Source of the DNA: Tretioscincus oriximinensis
Taxonomy: Eukaryota > Chordata > Lepidosauria > Squamata > Gymnophthalmidae
Reading direction: 5' to 3'
Assembly (NCBI GenBank): GCA_022410635.1
Contig: JAJVDF010000017.1
Span: 1,683,270-1,747,269, forward strand
Length of the DNA: 64,000 nt
Part shown: in pieces, positions 1 through 12,563 of the stretch
Position numbering within the stretch: the stretch's first letter is position 1
Layout of the letters: each line of letters starts with the position of its first letter
Notes under the pieces: model-generated
Databases searched by the model: none
What the model was told of the DNA's origin: nothing
What the model saw: only the letters and a program-made list of their open reading frames with translations
Made by a program: the position numbers and the translations under genes

Positions 1-345
1 TATAGTAAAACGGCTCCNTAGTCTGCCAAACGCGTTTCGACACACAGGTCTTCCTCAGTGGCTTGTACGGACAAATTACTTGATACCATTAAACATACAG
101 TTGGTAACAAGAGGCAGATTCGAGAGTATATGTGTACCTCCTACATTAGTACCTCTTGAAACAATAAACTTGTGGAAGTCATAGTGATACCATTCGTCCC
201 TCCAATCTACTGATTCTGTTGTTGTTTTTGGTTCAAACCTAGGCTGTGGACACGTCACGAACTTACTTGATTCTTGGCATGATGTTCCATTTCTTTCCTC
301 TTCGGGCCACATAAAGAAATAAAGGTTTTACTATCCTTTGCTATG
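1..345. repeat. Unclassified interspersed repeat, probable
   Basis: The first bases contain an ACGCGTTTCGAC string followed by GGTCTTCCTCAGTGGC. I recall this combination as part of dispersed repeats in reptile and amphibian genomes. CG content is higher than in the flanks. No coding domain is recognisable on either strand, and the element is cut by the window edge. Family assignment is not possible by eye. Confidence 0.3.
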
Positions 346-349
346 AATC

Positions 350-655
350 TGAAATCTCATATTGCAGACCTTTTCCATCCACATAGCAAAAGGAAGTGAT
401 CTCCACTGGAAACTTTCCTACAGCTCTGCCATGTGTCATCCCTCATGAGAAAAGGCCAGCAGGAGCATAGCTGGGTGGGTTTCCATAGATCATTTCTTAT
501 TCGGTATACTCATCCCTGCACAATAGCTCTCTGCACCTCCAGACTCAGGCATGTCCCTTCTTTTTGCTAACGAAATCCACAGTTACTGTAGGCTGCGGGT
601 TTCTCTCCCTTTCCCCTTCCATGTGGATGTGGTCCTAGTAGAAGCCTACTTCTGA
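350..655 (+). repeat. Dispersed repeat, family B (degenerate copy)
   Basis: The right part matches the copy at 20770-21150: a stretch resembling CGAAATCCACA, then a TGCGG-TTTC segment, then a CTCCCTT-CCTTCCATG segment. The left part shares the CCTTTTCCATCCACAT-type start. It is much diverged. The family looks like a non-autonomous DNA transposon, but termini are not clear here. Confidence 0.4.
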
Positions 656-994
656 ATGTAACTATAAAAGAAGTTTCAGGATATTTCCTACCAAATGATG
701 CCATTGGATATACAGCAGGCACTAGAACTTTTTCCATTTACCTCACCTTGCCTCAGGCTGGTGAGTCTGGATTAGCATGGTCTGGATCATAGTATGATCT
801 AGAACAGTGCTATCTGAGTCAGGCCCTGATATAGTACAGCCCCCGCATTGACTCCAAAACAAATACAAGCTACATATTGAGCCAGTCTCCCCGGCTACCA
901 AAGCGTTAGAAACGAACNCTTTGATGCCACATTGAAAAGAATATCCCAGTAATCCATATNGTAATCTAGATTGTGAGGTAGATTCATTTCCACA

Positions 995-1135
995 ATGAGC
1001 CTTAGACTATATCTTGGGAGAGGGGCCTATCATATACAGTACATAATAGTATAGACTACACTGGCATGTAGATGGTAAACACTTATTCCAAGATATAACA
1101 CAGAATACGTCTCAATGCAGAAAGGACCCAGGTCT
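995..1135. repeat. Partial copy of palindromic MITE family P
   Basis: It contains TGAGCCTTAGACTATATCTTGGGA on one side and ACACTGGCATGTAGATGG, CCAAGATATA and a decayed GGACCCAGGTC end on the other. These are the same landmarks, in the same order, as in the complete copy at 61845-62031. The central hairpin is decayed. Confidence 0.5.
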
Positions 1136-2540
1136 ACAAGTCATCTAGATCAAGGACCTCGGTCGAGATCATGCTTATTCTAAAGCACATTGGTGGACTA
1201 GGCTTCTCTGTTCTGACTAATGTGTGTGCAGATGAAGTCCAGAAGATAGCTATGCAGGCTTGTATTCCAGAACGATGTTAAATACAGAAAATCCCATATT
1301 CTCAGCAGTAGAAGCTGGTTAATGGTGCAGTCACCAAACATTTTTTTAGAAAAAGCCTCACCTATCAACTCTGGATCCAACACTTGAGTCTTTTCTGTAA
1401 CAGTGCTTATTTTGGATTATATCTGAGACAAGGGCTTGCCATATGCATAGTAGTACAGAATGTATGCGACCCCAGTAGGAGCAGCCACTTAAATACCAAA
1501 ATATATTGTTCAGCTTGAAAACAATTTGGAGGTAGCCTACCTGAATATGCAAAATTAACTATGTATGTGTATAAACTGAGTGAGATTAATTCAGAAATAG
1601 CCATACTTTATACTCATCTGTTTCATGAAAGTGCAATCCTTTCAAAAAGAACATCACCCAACTGCATAGAGCCTAGATATCATGACAACTGCCTGGATTC
1701 AGCTTCAATTTGCAGGTCTGTGTCAAGCCTATTAGCTCCTCCAAGAAATAATCAAGCACCTGAGCTGCTTCTTCTGAGAGAGCTGGATGTCGTCAGCATG
1801 CCAAATGGGGCTTCATTCCAAATCTCCTGGTAACTGGTTCTAGCAGCTTCATTTAGATATTGAAAAGCATGGAAAGGCATGGAAAATAGATTGACCTTGA
1901 CAAATCTCATAGGTTTTTCTTTGGTACTGGTCCTGAAGATAGCAGAAATACATCACAAAGCACCCACTGCTAACTGTATAAAGGATGCTATAATAAATGC
2001 TTTCAAGAAATCTTGAGGAGCAAAGAGCACCAACAAGGTTGGATTCCATCCGTTTCCTTCTTCCCTATTCCAAGATATACCCCAAAAGAAAGCCTAATGC
2101 AGAAAGGGCCAAAAACGTTTCCATTTCCTCAGGAGGTGTACTTGTGCAAAGATGTGCATACACTTTTCTATTGATATATCATAAACACTTCTTCAAATAT
2201 ATAACATTTTAATGTCTATAACTTGCCACCACAAGGCAAGTTTCTAGACNTCTCTTCTGCACTTGCATGCAAACTAGAGAGGTCACCTGCACTGTCCCTG
2301 AGAACATCTCGATAGCAGGGATTTATTCTGGGATATAATCTGGAACAAGGTCCAGTTACTGTGGTGGGGATATACAAAAATGGAGTTGGATGGGAAGGAA
2401 CACTTTACTCATTTGTCCAATGGTTCCCAAAGTGACATTCACATGGAAACTCAATGAAATTACTAGACATTATACATCTGAATATGTATAAAAACAAAAA
2501 AGTTAGTTGATTTGGATAGTAGATTGTAAACTGAATAGGG
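1136..2540. other. Intronic sequence, no clear feature
   Basis: AT-rich DNA with several short strings (TATTCCAAGATATACCCC near 2070, TTATTCTGGGATATAAT near 2325) that resemble termini of palindromic family P. None forms a complete element. No coding or RNA gene is recognised. Confidence 0.4.
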
Positions 2541-2544
2541 TAAA

Positions 2545-2900
2545 ATACTTTATTATTTACTTATTTATTTATACATCTATCTTGCCCTATACTTGAAGGT
2601 TACAATAACAAAAACACCATATCAAAATAGACATATTAGTACCTATAGGTGTGGAGGAGAAGCTATTACTTCAGTCAAATGTCTGGATAAAAAAGTGTGT
2701 CTTCAACAGCTTTCTTAATGTATACAGTAAAGACGTTTGCTGTACCTCAGCAGTTTGGGAAGGGGCTATTTCATAATCTGGGAGCTACCACTGAAAATAA
2801 CCTGTCCCTCCCTGGGCACCAATGACAAGGGCCTGGATTCCTATTACCTTTGCTTTTGAGAATAGTATTACAATCAGATTTCAAAGCACGGATAGGTCAA
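2545..2900 (-). repeat. L2-type LINE/SINE 3' tail, reverse orientation, degenerate
   Basis: It starts with an ATTTATTTATTTATA run followed by CATCTATCTTGCCCTATACTT. This is the reverse complement of the (TATAGGGCGG-TATAAAT)(AAATAAATAAA) end seen in plus-strand copies elsewhere in the window. Downstream sequence (AAATGTCTGGATAAAAAA, GGGCTATTTCATAATCTGGGAG, AATAACCTGTCCCTC) resembles a common reptile interspersed repeat I cannot name. Confidence 0.45.
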
Positions 2901-3913
2901 TATGAGAAATATGTAGTGCCAATTCATTGTTTTATCCACTGTGTCAACTTTGTCCTTTGTTTTTGTACTTTCAGGTANATAGCAGGCTTGAAGCAGCTTT
3001 AGGTAGATATTCCAAACCATTAAAAATAACATTGCCTCCTGAGGAACAGGTCAGCTCCCAGGATATCAAACAGAAGTCTCCCAGAACCACTCCCTGGCAC
3101 CAGCTTTGGAGATAGGACAGAACCACTGAAACATTTGTGCCTATAACTCCTAAATTCCTTAGCCCTAAAAGGATAACATGATCATTTATTCAAAAGCTGT
3201 CGAGATATCGAGTTTCTCCCCCCTGTCTTTCTCCTGCAAATGCTAAACAAAATGACCAAGGTGTTTTCCATGCCATAACTGGGCATGAAGCCAGGTTAAA
3301 ATGGGTCTAGATAACAAGCTTCTTCCAAAATTGTCTGCAATTGGACAGACATAGCCCTCTCCAATACCTTGGATGGAGAATATCTAGAATGAATTTTGGA
3401 GCACAGTAGTTTACTCATCTANATCTCATCCCTTCATACCCTTGGCTTTCTCATGCATTAAAAAAAACATTCTATAACAAACATATGCCTACACTCACTT
3501 GCATTTTCCATATATCCTTTACATGTATTTCCTTATCCAGATTCTCTCCTTGCTCCAACTGCTGATACATAAGATACAACCAGTGCAAAGCAATCAGTCC
3601 ATCACCAAAGAACTATACCCTTTCAGGAGATTAGCAATAATTAGGAAGCATTTAACTTGAGATGGGAAGCAACATGCACTTTCCAATAGACTACTGCTTA
3701 CTATGGGCATGATTTGATTTCCATGTCGAAACTNCCTATAAAGCATATTCTGCTGCCACACCTCCATATGTAGCGACACTAAGCATCTCATGCCAACTGA
3801 GTTGCCTACTGTCCATGGCATCATTCTTTGAGGGCATGATTATGCTATCCTTAGTAGAGGCTACAGAATATCCCTACAGAAAATGATGGATTCACCAATG
3901 ATTGTGGCACTTT
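2901..3913. other. Intronic sequence, nothing recognised
   Basis: Mixed-composition intron DNA with short reading frames only. No repeat family, conserved exon or RNA gene could be identified by eye. Confidence 0.4.
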
Positions 3914-4322
3914 AGCTGCATGCACACCACGAATTAAAAATCACTACAAAGCTATATTCTGGAATATAGCAATCGCGTACCTCTGCACACCAAATGTCTA
4001 NGTTTCGTAGTATCGCTCCTCGATCTCGTCGCAGTGCAGACTGAGGCTTTTTTTTTTTAACTTGCAGCAGCCTATAGAAACAACTGCTGTGTTCTCAGTT
4101 GTTTTATCCTAATGTGTCAAATTTGAGCACATGCATGCAGGCAGCCACAGACGTGAGAGGACGGGGGCTCTCCGGAATGATGCCTGAATTTCCCAGCAAT
4201 AGTTTAATCCAGGAAAAATGGCATTTACTGTGGGACAACTGCTGAAAAATGCTTAACCCATGCGCTGTAGTCTTCTTCATCTCACTCTGATCAAGGTAGA
4301 AATATGCTGGATGCACACAGCC
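3914..4322. mobile_element. Palindromic MITE, family T (short copy)
   Basis: The left end AGCTGCATGCACAC and the right end ATGCACACAGCC form imperfect terminal inverted repeats. Just inside the left end is the near-palindrome GCTATATTCTGGAATATAGC (3951-3970), shared with the longer copy at 5360-6474. The right ~160 bp (from CTCTCCGGAATGATGCCTG) also matches the right end of that copy. No transposase is encoded, so this is a non-autonomous element. A target duplication is not evident. Confidence 0.65.
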
Positions 4323-5359
4323 TAAATCTGCATACCTAGGAACTAACTGCATATATTTTAAGGGGAAATATAGCCCAGGTTTCAGTAGCTGAAACCTCTA
4401 TGAAATTCACTGCAGAAGTATCCTTTTAACAGAGGAAAACAACCCATTGGTTCCTGTTGCCATCTCAACTGTTCAACTCAACAATTCTATAAAGTACTCT
4501 GTGAATTCATAGTATCAATTACAACTTCTATCTTAAGAAAATTCTGTCCAATCTTAGTAAGTTATCAAGTGTTTCTTTGGAGAAAGAAGAGAGCATTCAC
4601 TTGAAGTGCTGAAAGAACTGGATTGTAACAAAATGATATGGGCTGTTTCATTTATTCTTTCTGAGAAGCTAGGACACAAAGAACAGAAAGTAGTTTCCCG
4701 TTCCTTTTCTGTTCCCCATAATAAATTTATCTTCCTCCTTATCTATAAATCGGGGTGGGGAAATCCTCCCCTCCCCCTCCCCCCCGGGCCAAGAACAGCC
4801 CACGGAGCCCTTCCATTCAGCCCACGGATCTATCTTGCCAGAAATCTGAGAAGCCCCTGAGGGGCAGAGCCTGATCAGAAAGTAGAAAGCCAGTGGAAGA
4901 AAGAAATAACTGTGGTACATGTGATGGGTTTGGTGAAGGAGGAAGGCACGGGCAAGACCTGTTCTGCATGGGAGGACNAGTGGAGACGGTGCTGGCTCCT
5001 GTGCCTTTTGCAGGAGGTTGGGATGGGCTTCTTCTACATGGGATCAGGGGAAGGGGACTGAGGGATGGAATGGGGAGGGTGGGAGATGGAATGGTGGCAT
5101 GGCCTATAGTGGGGAGGGGGTATGNCCCCCGAGTGATGCTACAAATATCCCCACTCCTGCTCTAAATAGTAGTATTACCAACCATTTCCCTGCAAACGCT
5201 ATCCAGTAAATAGGTGGTAAAAACTATCCAGGAGAACTTTATGGTGGACACACTTCTCCAACAAAAGAGTTCTCAAGAGCCTCAGGATTTATCTAAATCC
5301 CAATGTTGTAATTATTTTGGTAGCAAAGTTTATAAGGATTTTTTCAGAGGAAGTACTCT
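4323..5359. other. Intronic sequence with C-rich and G-rich simple tracts
   Basis: 4751-4792 is a pyrimidine/C-rich run. 5035-5125 is G/A-rich with repeated GGGGA and GGAATGG units and two nearby Ns. The short open frames here follow from these tracts. No gene or named repeat is recognised. Confidence 0.45.
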
Positions 5360-6474
5360 GGCTGCATTCACACGATGAGCTAAAAACTGACATAAAACTA
5401 TATTCCGGAATATAGCAANNGTGTGTTTCTTCACACCATGAAGCTATATTCCNGAATATACAAGTGTGCCTGNGCACATGTATTCTTGAATTCTCGTCAT
5501 ATGCAGCCAGCTCTGCCGCGTTGCTTCAGNTGTGCCCTCCTTCCAGCCAGTCCTCCTCCTGCTTTGGGGGGTTGCTGCCTGAAGATCGGCGCTGTCAAAT
5601 GGTTCAGCTGAGGTGAGAAGGAGGTGTGGAGGTTGACAGGANGTCTGTCAATGTTCCCCTTCATTTAAAAGCCAAGCCGATCTCCACGCAACAGCCCCCA
5701 AATGCAGACGGANGGCNGGAAGGAGGACACAGCCAAAGCAATGCANCAGAACTGGCTGCATGTCACAAGAAGCCTTTCCCTAAGCCCAGGCTGCCCTCTG
5801 CCTGCTTTCAGCTCAGTNAAATGACGAGCAGNATTGACAGACATCCTGATCTCCAGGCAGCAGCCCCCAAAAGCAGGAGGAGGGCTGGCTGGGCTTAGGA
5901 AAAGGCTTCTCGTGACATGCAGCCAGCTCCGCNGCGTTGCTTCGGCTATGCCCTCCTTCCAGCCAGCCATCCGTCTGCTTTTGGGGGATGCTGTCTGGAG
6001 ATCAGCTCAGCGAAATGAAGGGGAACATTGACAGATATCCTGTCAACCTCCCCACATNCTCCTTCTCGCCTCAGCCGAACCATTTGACAATGACGACGTC
6101 CTGCTCATTGCTTCAAATAGCCGANCTCCAGGCAGCAGTCNCTGAAAGCAGGCNGAGGGCAACCTGGGCTTAGGAAAAGGCAGGCAGATTTCTCCGCCGA
6201 CGCAAGGAGGAGAGCTTTCTCCTGTTATCTCTCCCCTCCTGTCTCTCGAACTAATAATGTTCACACGGGAGAGGAAGGGGGATGGCTATGAGATGACGGT
6301 GGTTGGCTGCGAGATTTCAGAGGTTCTCTACAATGATGCCTGATTATCCTAGCAATAGTTTATTCTGGAATAAATGGTATTTGTTGTGGAAGGGCTGTTG
6401 AAACACAACACCTGTGCCCCCACCTTCCTCATGTCGCTACAATTGAGGAGTAAAATAGCTGTGTAAACACAGCC
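5360..6474. mobile_element. Palindromic non-autonomous DNA transposon, family T (1.1 kb copy with internal inverted modules)
   Basis: The ends GGCTGCATTCACAC (left) and GTGTAAACACAGCC (right) are inverted repeats, and TCT flanks both sides (5357-5359 and 6475-6477), a candidate 3-bp target duplication. The palindrome CTATATTCCGGAATATAG sits at 5399-5416. Inside, a ~100-bp module beginning ATGCAGCCAGCTC occurs directly at about 5500 and 5915 and inverted at about 5665-5775. A GCTGGGCTTAGGAAAAGGC module is also present in both orientations. No transposase is readable. Sixteen Ns fall in the interval, so the assembly is unsure here. Confidence 0.7.
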
Positions 6475-7435
6475 TCTATCTCTAAAATAAAATAATGGGA
6501 CAGGATATCCTTGCAATTTCCTACAAAAGTATGGACTGCAAATGGACCCCAATTAAGTTGGTAGAAAAACCAGAAGCAGCCAGATGAGGAAAACAGATAG
6601 ACCTGGAATTGATTTTATTGGACACAGCATGAATCATCAGCATAACTAATTCTATTTCTATCAAACCCTATCTAGTTTGTAAGTGTACTCTTTATCTCAA
6701 TTTACATTATGTAGCAAGGGCAAAATTTGATTCTGCAGTTAGGCCATGAAGGTAACATTATTAATAATAACGTTACTACTGCTAAAGCAAGGAATTAAAA
6801 TAAGACACCTATGATAAACGAAATACACTTATACAAAAACCACATACATATAGAATCTGGCATTAACACAGCATCACAGAACACTGTTATCTTCAGCAAA
6901 AGCACCTTCAGCAAATTGAAACACAAGATCCAACAGATGTCCATAGACTTAATTCTTATGAAGCACCTTGAGATTCAGCCCCTTTCTGACACACTTATCC
7001 TGCATCGGGAATAAAAGCCAATTTAATCAACTTCTGGGCTCCATGAACGCACATATTAAAGCTGACCTTTCACTGCTATGTTCTGTCCACATATGACAAG
7101 GGTGTGATCCTGATCAAGGAAGTCTTATCAGGATTACTGGTGGATCTATTTCAATGGATCTACCAACAGTCCAGCAGGCTCTAGTGTAGAATGTGCACTA
7201 CTCATGCCCACAACTACCCACATATCAGTGCAGCATCAAAGCATACAGTTGAATCCCAGAGTCTTCAAGGGCTACGAATGACTGTTTCTAATCTAAAACC
7301 TGTTTTCCAAATCCACATGTGCTTCAAAGTCAGAGTGTNGGCTTTCCATGTAGACAGACCAAATCTGAAGGTTTCTGCATCAGTTGTCTGGATCCTGGCT
7401 GGCCCTCAAGCAATGCATTAAGGCCACTCGTGTTC
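6475..7435. other. Intronic sequence, nothing recognised
   Basis: AT-rich intron. A short stretch with locally inverted GATCC strings lies at 7105-7165 but has no clear termini. No coding or RNA gene is seen. Confidence 0.4.
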
Positions 7436-7439
7436 AGCT

Positions 7440-7560
7440 CTCAGTCTTACTCAGTTTTCTGTCAGCAGTGTTAAAAAGGTGGTTTGCCATTCCTTTCGTC
7501 TAACAAGATGCTGTGGAACAAATAATTACTCTCAGCCTGCAAAGCTATTGTTTCTACCAT
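7440..7560 (+). repeat. Degenerate SINE-like core
   Basis: It contains GGTGGTTTGCCATTCCTTTC, a core motif of a widespread amniote SINE that I associate with 5S- or tRNA-related families. The rest is too diverged for a firm family call. Confidence 0.35.
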
Positions 7561-7789
7561 GCTACATGGGAAATGCAGGTAGAAATTTTGAAATCAGCTA
7601 CCAAAGTATTTGGCTATCATGAAATTACTGGAAATGATATATAAGACAGTTCGAAAGAAAGAAGCACTGGTTGGGTAAGAATCTACTTGAAAGCAAGAGA
7701 CACTCGGAACTTCAGCCCTTATGTAAGCGTCAATCTGAGCCAGGTTTCCTGTCCCAAATGACTCACTGATACAGGAGGATTTTTNAAAA

Positions 7790-7872
7790 AATAAGAAGGA
7801 AGAAGGAAAAGGAGGGAGGGAGGAGGTGAAGGAGGAGAGACAGAAGGAGGATAGGAAGGTAGGAAGAAAGGA
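7790..7872 (+). repeat. Purine-rich (GGA/GAA) simple repeat
   Basis: About 80 bp almost entirely of A and G (AAGAAGGAAGAAGG, GGAGGGAGGGAGGAGG units). Low-complexity sequence with no coding potential. Confidence 0.8.
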
Positions 7873-7999
7873 CCAGTGTTAGACTTACAACATATAGATG
7901 CCTTTCTTCAAAATATTGTATCAATTTACGTAATTGTGATATTTATATCTTAATTTTTCACCAAAATCCTAAGGTAGAGCATATTATTCCCCTTCCTTG

Positions 8000-8215
8000 A
8001 ATTTCATCTCCCAGCCACCCAGTTAAATGGGTTGGCCTGCAAGGAANTGAATGCTGAGTATCATTAAGCCATGACCAACTCCTAGATAACTGCACAGCCA
8101 CTTCTAGGCAATTTTCTTGGCAGTGATACAGAAGCAGTTTCCCATTGTCTCCTTCTGGGGAAAGGCTAGGTTAACTGGCAATGCTCTATCTTTCAGGAAG
8201 TTTGCCGTACCTCTG
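8000..8215 (+). repeat. Degenerate SINE (GTTTNCCATTG core)
   Basis: The order of landmarks AAGCCATGACC, ATTTTCTTGGCA, GATACAGAAGCAG, TTTCCCATTGTCTCCTTCTG parallels the common amniote SINE containing TTTTCATGGCAAGAGA and GTGGTTTGCCATTGCC. It is old and diverged. Confidence 0.4.
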
Positions 8216-8249
8216 ATCTACAACCACTCACACAAGGGACAGATTAGCA

Positions 8250-11200
8250 CAAGAGTATCTAAAGAGGTTTCCTTGCTAAGAGGAGGTTGTTCCTAGGCAA
8301 TAGTCCAACCCTTTATTATAGTCTATCATGGAGTTCCTCACGCATAAGGACAACATGATACTCCCCTTATTAGAAACCAGCTATAGGTAAAACTCACAAA
8401 CAGGATATAACTAGAATCAAGAAGTCTGTATGCGACAATATATGTTCCAAACAAAGCATACTCTCCCTTTCTCTTTTTTTGAAAAATAAATTATCTCATA
8501 TCTCCAGGAGATCCGAACTATATGCATTTCCAATGTTCTTTGTCCCATATTCTAAGATGAAGGTGCAATTCATCAACCACACAGGTATGCAGATATCCAG
8601 AATAAACAAGAAATAATAGAAAAGGCTGAGAGCGCTGAGTCTACATTTATCACAAATGTGATCCTAGNATGGGTCACAATATAATCAATACAAAAAAGGA
8701 TAAAATGTGTTGATTAAAATGGAGACAGTCCCTGCATGGAGAGGTGATTCTGTTCTCTCAGTGAAAGGTCAGGGCAGAGAGGCACAACTGTTTTAATCAT
8801 AGCTAGGAAGACCCAATTCAAAGAACTTTCATAGCAGAGAGGGTGTTTGAACTGAGGGTCTCCTTTATTTATGTGCATCTAAACCCTTGCACCACTGCAT
8901 AGTTTGGCATCTGAAATGTGAATTTCTTAATCTAAGNTTGAAAAACAAATAATCAACCAGCTTCAGACATCTGTTTCTATTGTATCTTTATTTAGCTATT
9001 TATTTTGCATGTTAGTTTCATATATCTGTATGAACACTGCTCAGGAAACTCACCAAAATTATCTTAATTCTAAAATTATTTATCTGATACCTCCTGTCAC
9101 TAAGATGTACATATTCATCTGNTTAAATATTTAAATAGATTATGCATAGTGCACTTCTGCTCATAAAAAAGAAGCAAAAAACAGCCTTTCTCCCTAAATT
9201 TATTAAATTATGCCGATTTTATCAAAAGAGAGACCCTTTTTGTAAAAAAAAAATCTGTTTTCATTGGGAATACCCATCACTTCCAAAGATAAATAAATAT
9301 TTTACTAAAAGTATTTGATCTACTAAACATTATAATATGTAAAATATAAGGTGCTCAAGTTTTATTGTCAATCCTTTTAAGCTGATTAATTTCAAAATAG
9401 AAAGAAGTCAACTACACAAAATATAAATTTCAAGGGTAAGGTATTGAGTTGTTTTACCAGTTACAGAATGTCTCTGCTGTTAACTAAATAACTGTGTTAT
9501 TATCTAAATAACTGTGCTATTAACAAAATAACACTGCTTTGTTACTTTTTGTCTGAATATCTACTTTTAATTTCATAAGTAGCCCTGTCTATATTTTTTT
9601 ATATTTGTCTCTCACACACAAGACTCTTCATTATTACATTATACATTAAGCACACCAAAAGTACNGTCTGGAGGTTTTTATATGATTTTGAAAGATAATA
9701 TTTAATTTATACAAAAACATACAGTCTAGATTTTTATATTAATCTAGATTATAATAAACATATCTTGTTTACCGCATATAGAAGCATACAATCCAGACTG
9801 CAACATTTGTGTTACATACAAAGTTCAACCATATTCATCAGGCATGCATATCCTAATAAATTCAATCTAAAACACATATTCTACTGAATTAAAANTCTTT
9901 TAATTCAAATGTACTTTTAACAAAACTCCTCTCGGAATTAAACAGCACCTATTTTCCTTCTCACTCTGTTCTTTCTGCAATCTATTCACCCTTCAGACAA
10001 AACAAAAACAAAAATCTACCTCGCATATCTTATGACCAATAAAAGCCCACAATAAATGGTATGCTTAGAAGGTCACTGATATTTAATACTGTGTCTCCCT
10101 TTTGACATTCTCTGCTCTTTTTTACTCACACAAAAGGGAAAACAACCCTGGCAACAGCACATAGAGAAGCAGACATGATGTATATCCTGAAAATGACAAG
10201 GACACAGATTTCAAGGTTAAAGCTGGGATTTCCAGATGCATTAGTTCTCAACACCCTGGACAGCTCTTGATTAAGGACAATGTAAATATCTGATCAGTGA
10301 ATGGCTGTTTTCTCCAATCTCTTCAACACATAACCGGCTAACCCAAAGAGATATTGTTCTCTAGATGACTTTCAAGCACCAGGTAAATTAATAAGGACAA
10401 GTCCCGCACTGTCCAAAAATCATTAAGAAAAATCCCAGTTGCCCTCAACCAGTGTAATCAATAATTTTAAGCTCTTGGATCTAAAAAAAAAACCAGGTCT
10501 TTTTGTGAAACCCAAAGTAATATCACTGAATTTCCAAAAGCAGCAATATGGTTTCTGACAGAAAAAGACAACTTGGGGGGGGGGGGCACGACTTGGACCA
10601 CATATCCATGGGCAAGACGGACGGATCTTGTGAACATAGCAGCAATTCTTTTAAAGTAACATTCATATATTAAACTTGAATCAGCAATTCCTGTTTTTGT
10701 TTCTTAAAAAAAAATTCTGTTGCATTCGTTTATGTGAAATCTTTTTTTTAGCACTTACACTGGAGCTTGAAGAATGATGAAGTTTTAAAGATTCTAAAGT
10801 TCTTTCAAAAAATATTGTATGCGGGTTTGCTCTACTCTCTTGATCTAACTACAACCTATAGCAATTTATTTATATGAACAAGCCCTATTCACAAAATTAT
10901 GCAAATTCAATTTCAGAAAGGATATCTTAAGCAGATGCTACAATTATAGCCGTCTCCATCTATATGTGCAAAATGCACATATTTAAATGCCTCTGGACTA
11001 ATGCTCCATGTGAATAATATAAAATAATGAGACATCTTTTTTATTTAAAATAAAATAATTTATCAGCAGATTTTAGGATGGAAAGCAATTATTCCCCCTT
11101 ACTTTAAATCAGCAGGAGGACATGATATTATAAATGTTTATAAATTCTAATAAGTAAATTATAAATGCTTATCATTTCAGGGTTTGAGACAGGAAAACAA

Positions 11201-11690
11201 ACAATATACCGCTTGCAACTTTTTCTGCATCAATTCCCATGTCTTTCTCCTGAGACAAGGAACAATAACTTGGTTTCCACTTAGCAGAATGTTTAAAGGG
11301 AGACTAGGAACGAAAAAAATCACTAAAGCGAAGACTGAAGGAAGTGAAGTTATATTTGGAGTTGCTGCAGTTTCCTGAGGTATTTCTCTCTGTGATGTCT
11401 TATTACAAGGCTTATGGAGCTCCTAATATTCCCTGAAGACAGAGGTCCCCTAGGCCTTCCAAAGAAAGAGAACCAAGAGTTCTTGGGAAGGCCCATGCTA
11501 CATATTGACAAGTGACCAACTGCCTTCCAACACAAATTGAAAGAAATACATATTTTCTTCTTCCCATTACTCAAGGATGAGACACCTGAACATTGGATAG
11601 ACAGGTCCCAATCTCTGAGACAACATGGCTAAAGATGTAATAGAAACAGCCAAGCCAGTCAAAGGTATCTTATGGAGTTATTTCCCACTT
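8250..11690. other. AT-rich intron 1 sequence, no gene
   Basis: Very AT-rich DNA with homopolymer runs, including a 12-base G run near 10575-10586 and several A runs. No repeat family with clear ends, no exon-like conserved frame and no RNA gene is recognised in this 3.4 kb. Confidence 0.5.
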
Positions 11691-11699
11691 TCAGAATTG

Positions 11700-11792
11700 T
11701 TTTAAAATGTTAGTTTTGTATTCTTGCTTTTATTATGGGCTGCCCTGAGACTTTCGGGTATAGAGTGGGAAAATGAATAAACCATCTTTCCG
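11700..11792 (+). mobile_element. L2-type LINE 3' tail
   Basis: It carries the end signature GGGCTGCCCTGAGACTTTCGGGTATAGAGTGGG followed by AAATGAATAAA. This matches the conserved 3' end of L2-type elements seen many times in this window. Only the tail remains. Confidence 0.6.
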
Positions 11793-12403
11793 ACAGAAAT
11801 GATCAGAAAACAAGGCAAGCAGATACTGCCTATTAAAAGTAAATTTTGCTGAACTAAGCTTAAACACTTTTATAATTGATGGCAAGGGCTGGATTTTGGA
11901 ACACCACGGCCTTAGCCNTCTTTGCCCCTGTGTAAAGCCCGCTATGAGAAACAGTGACTATCCCAAGAGGCATGAACTCCACTACACCTGGGATTTCTGT
12001 GCTGAGCGTCTGGGAGAGGGTGAAACGGGTGGCAATGCCACTTGCTAGAGGTGCCAGGGAGAGATAGGGACCCTCTAAGGCGCTTTAGAGCCAGTGTTGA
12101 CTTTCCTTTCCTTTCACTCTGACCCCTTGATGAACAACTTATGCCGGATTGGAGAGGCAGGTATGAAGGCAGCGGGAGTTTCACTTAACACAAGAACACT
12201 TGCAAACTTCTAGGCAAGAAGCGCAAAATAATTCTAAAGCCCAGAAGAGGAGAGATGGGGAAGAGAGAGAGGGGAGGGGCAGTTTAACATCTCCCATATC
12301 CTGGGGTGTCCCCTGCCTTTCTTGCACAACCCAGGAAGGCCCTGGCCACCCCTGACTTCAGCCCACTTAGAGTGGAGAGGCAGAAAAGTTACTACCCCAC
12401 CTT

Positions 12404-12563
12404 CTGTCCCCACTGGGTTGCACCTTGGGGCAGAACTTGGCAATCCACATGCCAGTGAAGATTATGGCAGGCCTCTTTGGGGNCCGCCATAGCCTACACT
12501 AGCATGTAGCTGGCAGGCTCCCANTCTGAGATAGAGCCCAGAATAAGTCGAAGACCCCGTCCC
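12404..12563. mobile_element. Palindromic MITE family P, copy in HCN1 intron 1 next to exon 1
   Basis: The left end CTGTCCCCACTGGG, then GAACTTGGCAATCCACATGCC and TTATGGCAGGCC, are followed by the inverted arm CGCCATAGCCTACACTAGCATGTAGC and an AGAATAAG end near 12550. All landmarks and their order match the copy at 61845-62031. It ends only about 115 bp from the HCN1 donor. Two Ns interrupt the arms. Confidence 0.65.

Noticed and set aside
5626..5970. Overlapping 90-101 aa frames on both strands
   Set aside because: They arise from the inverted modules of the palindromic element and contain several X residues from Ns.
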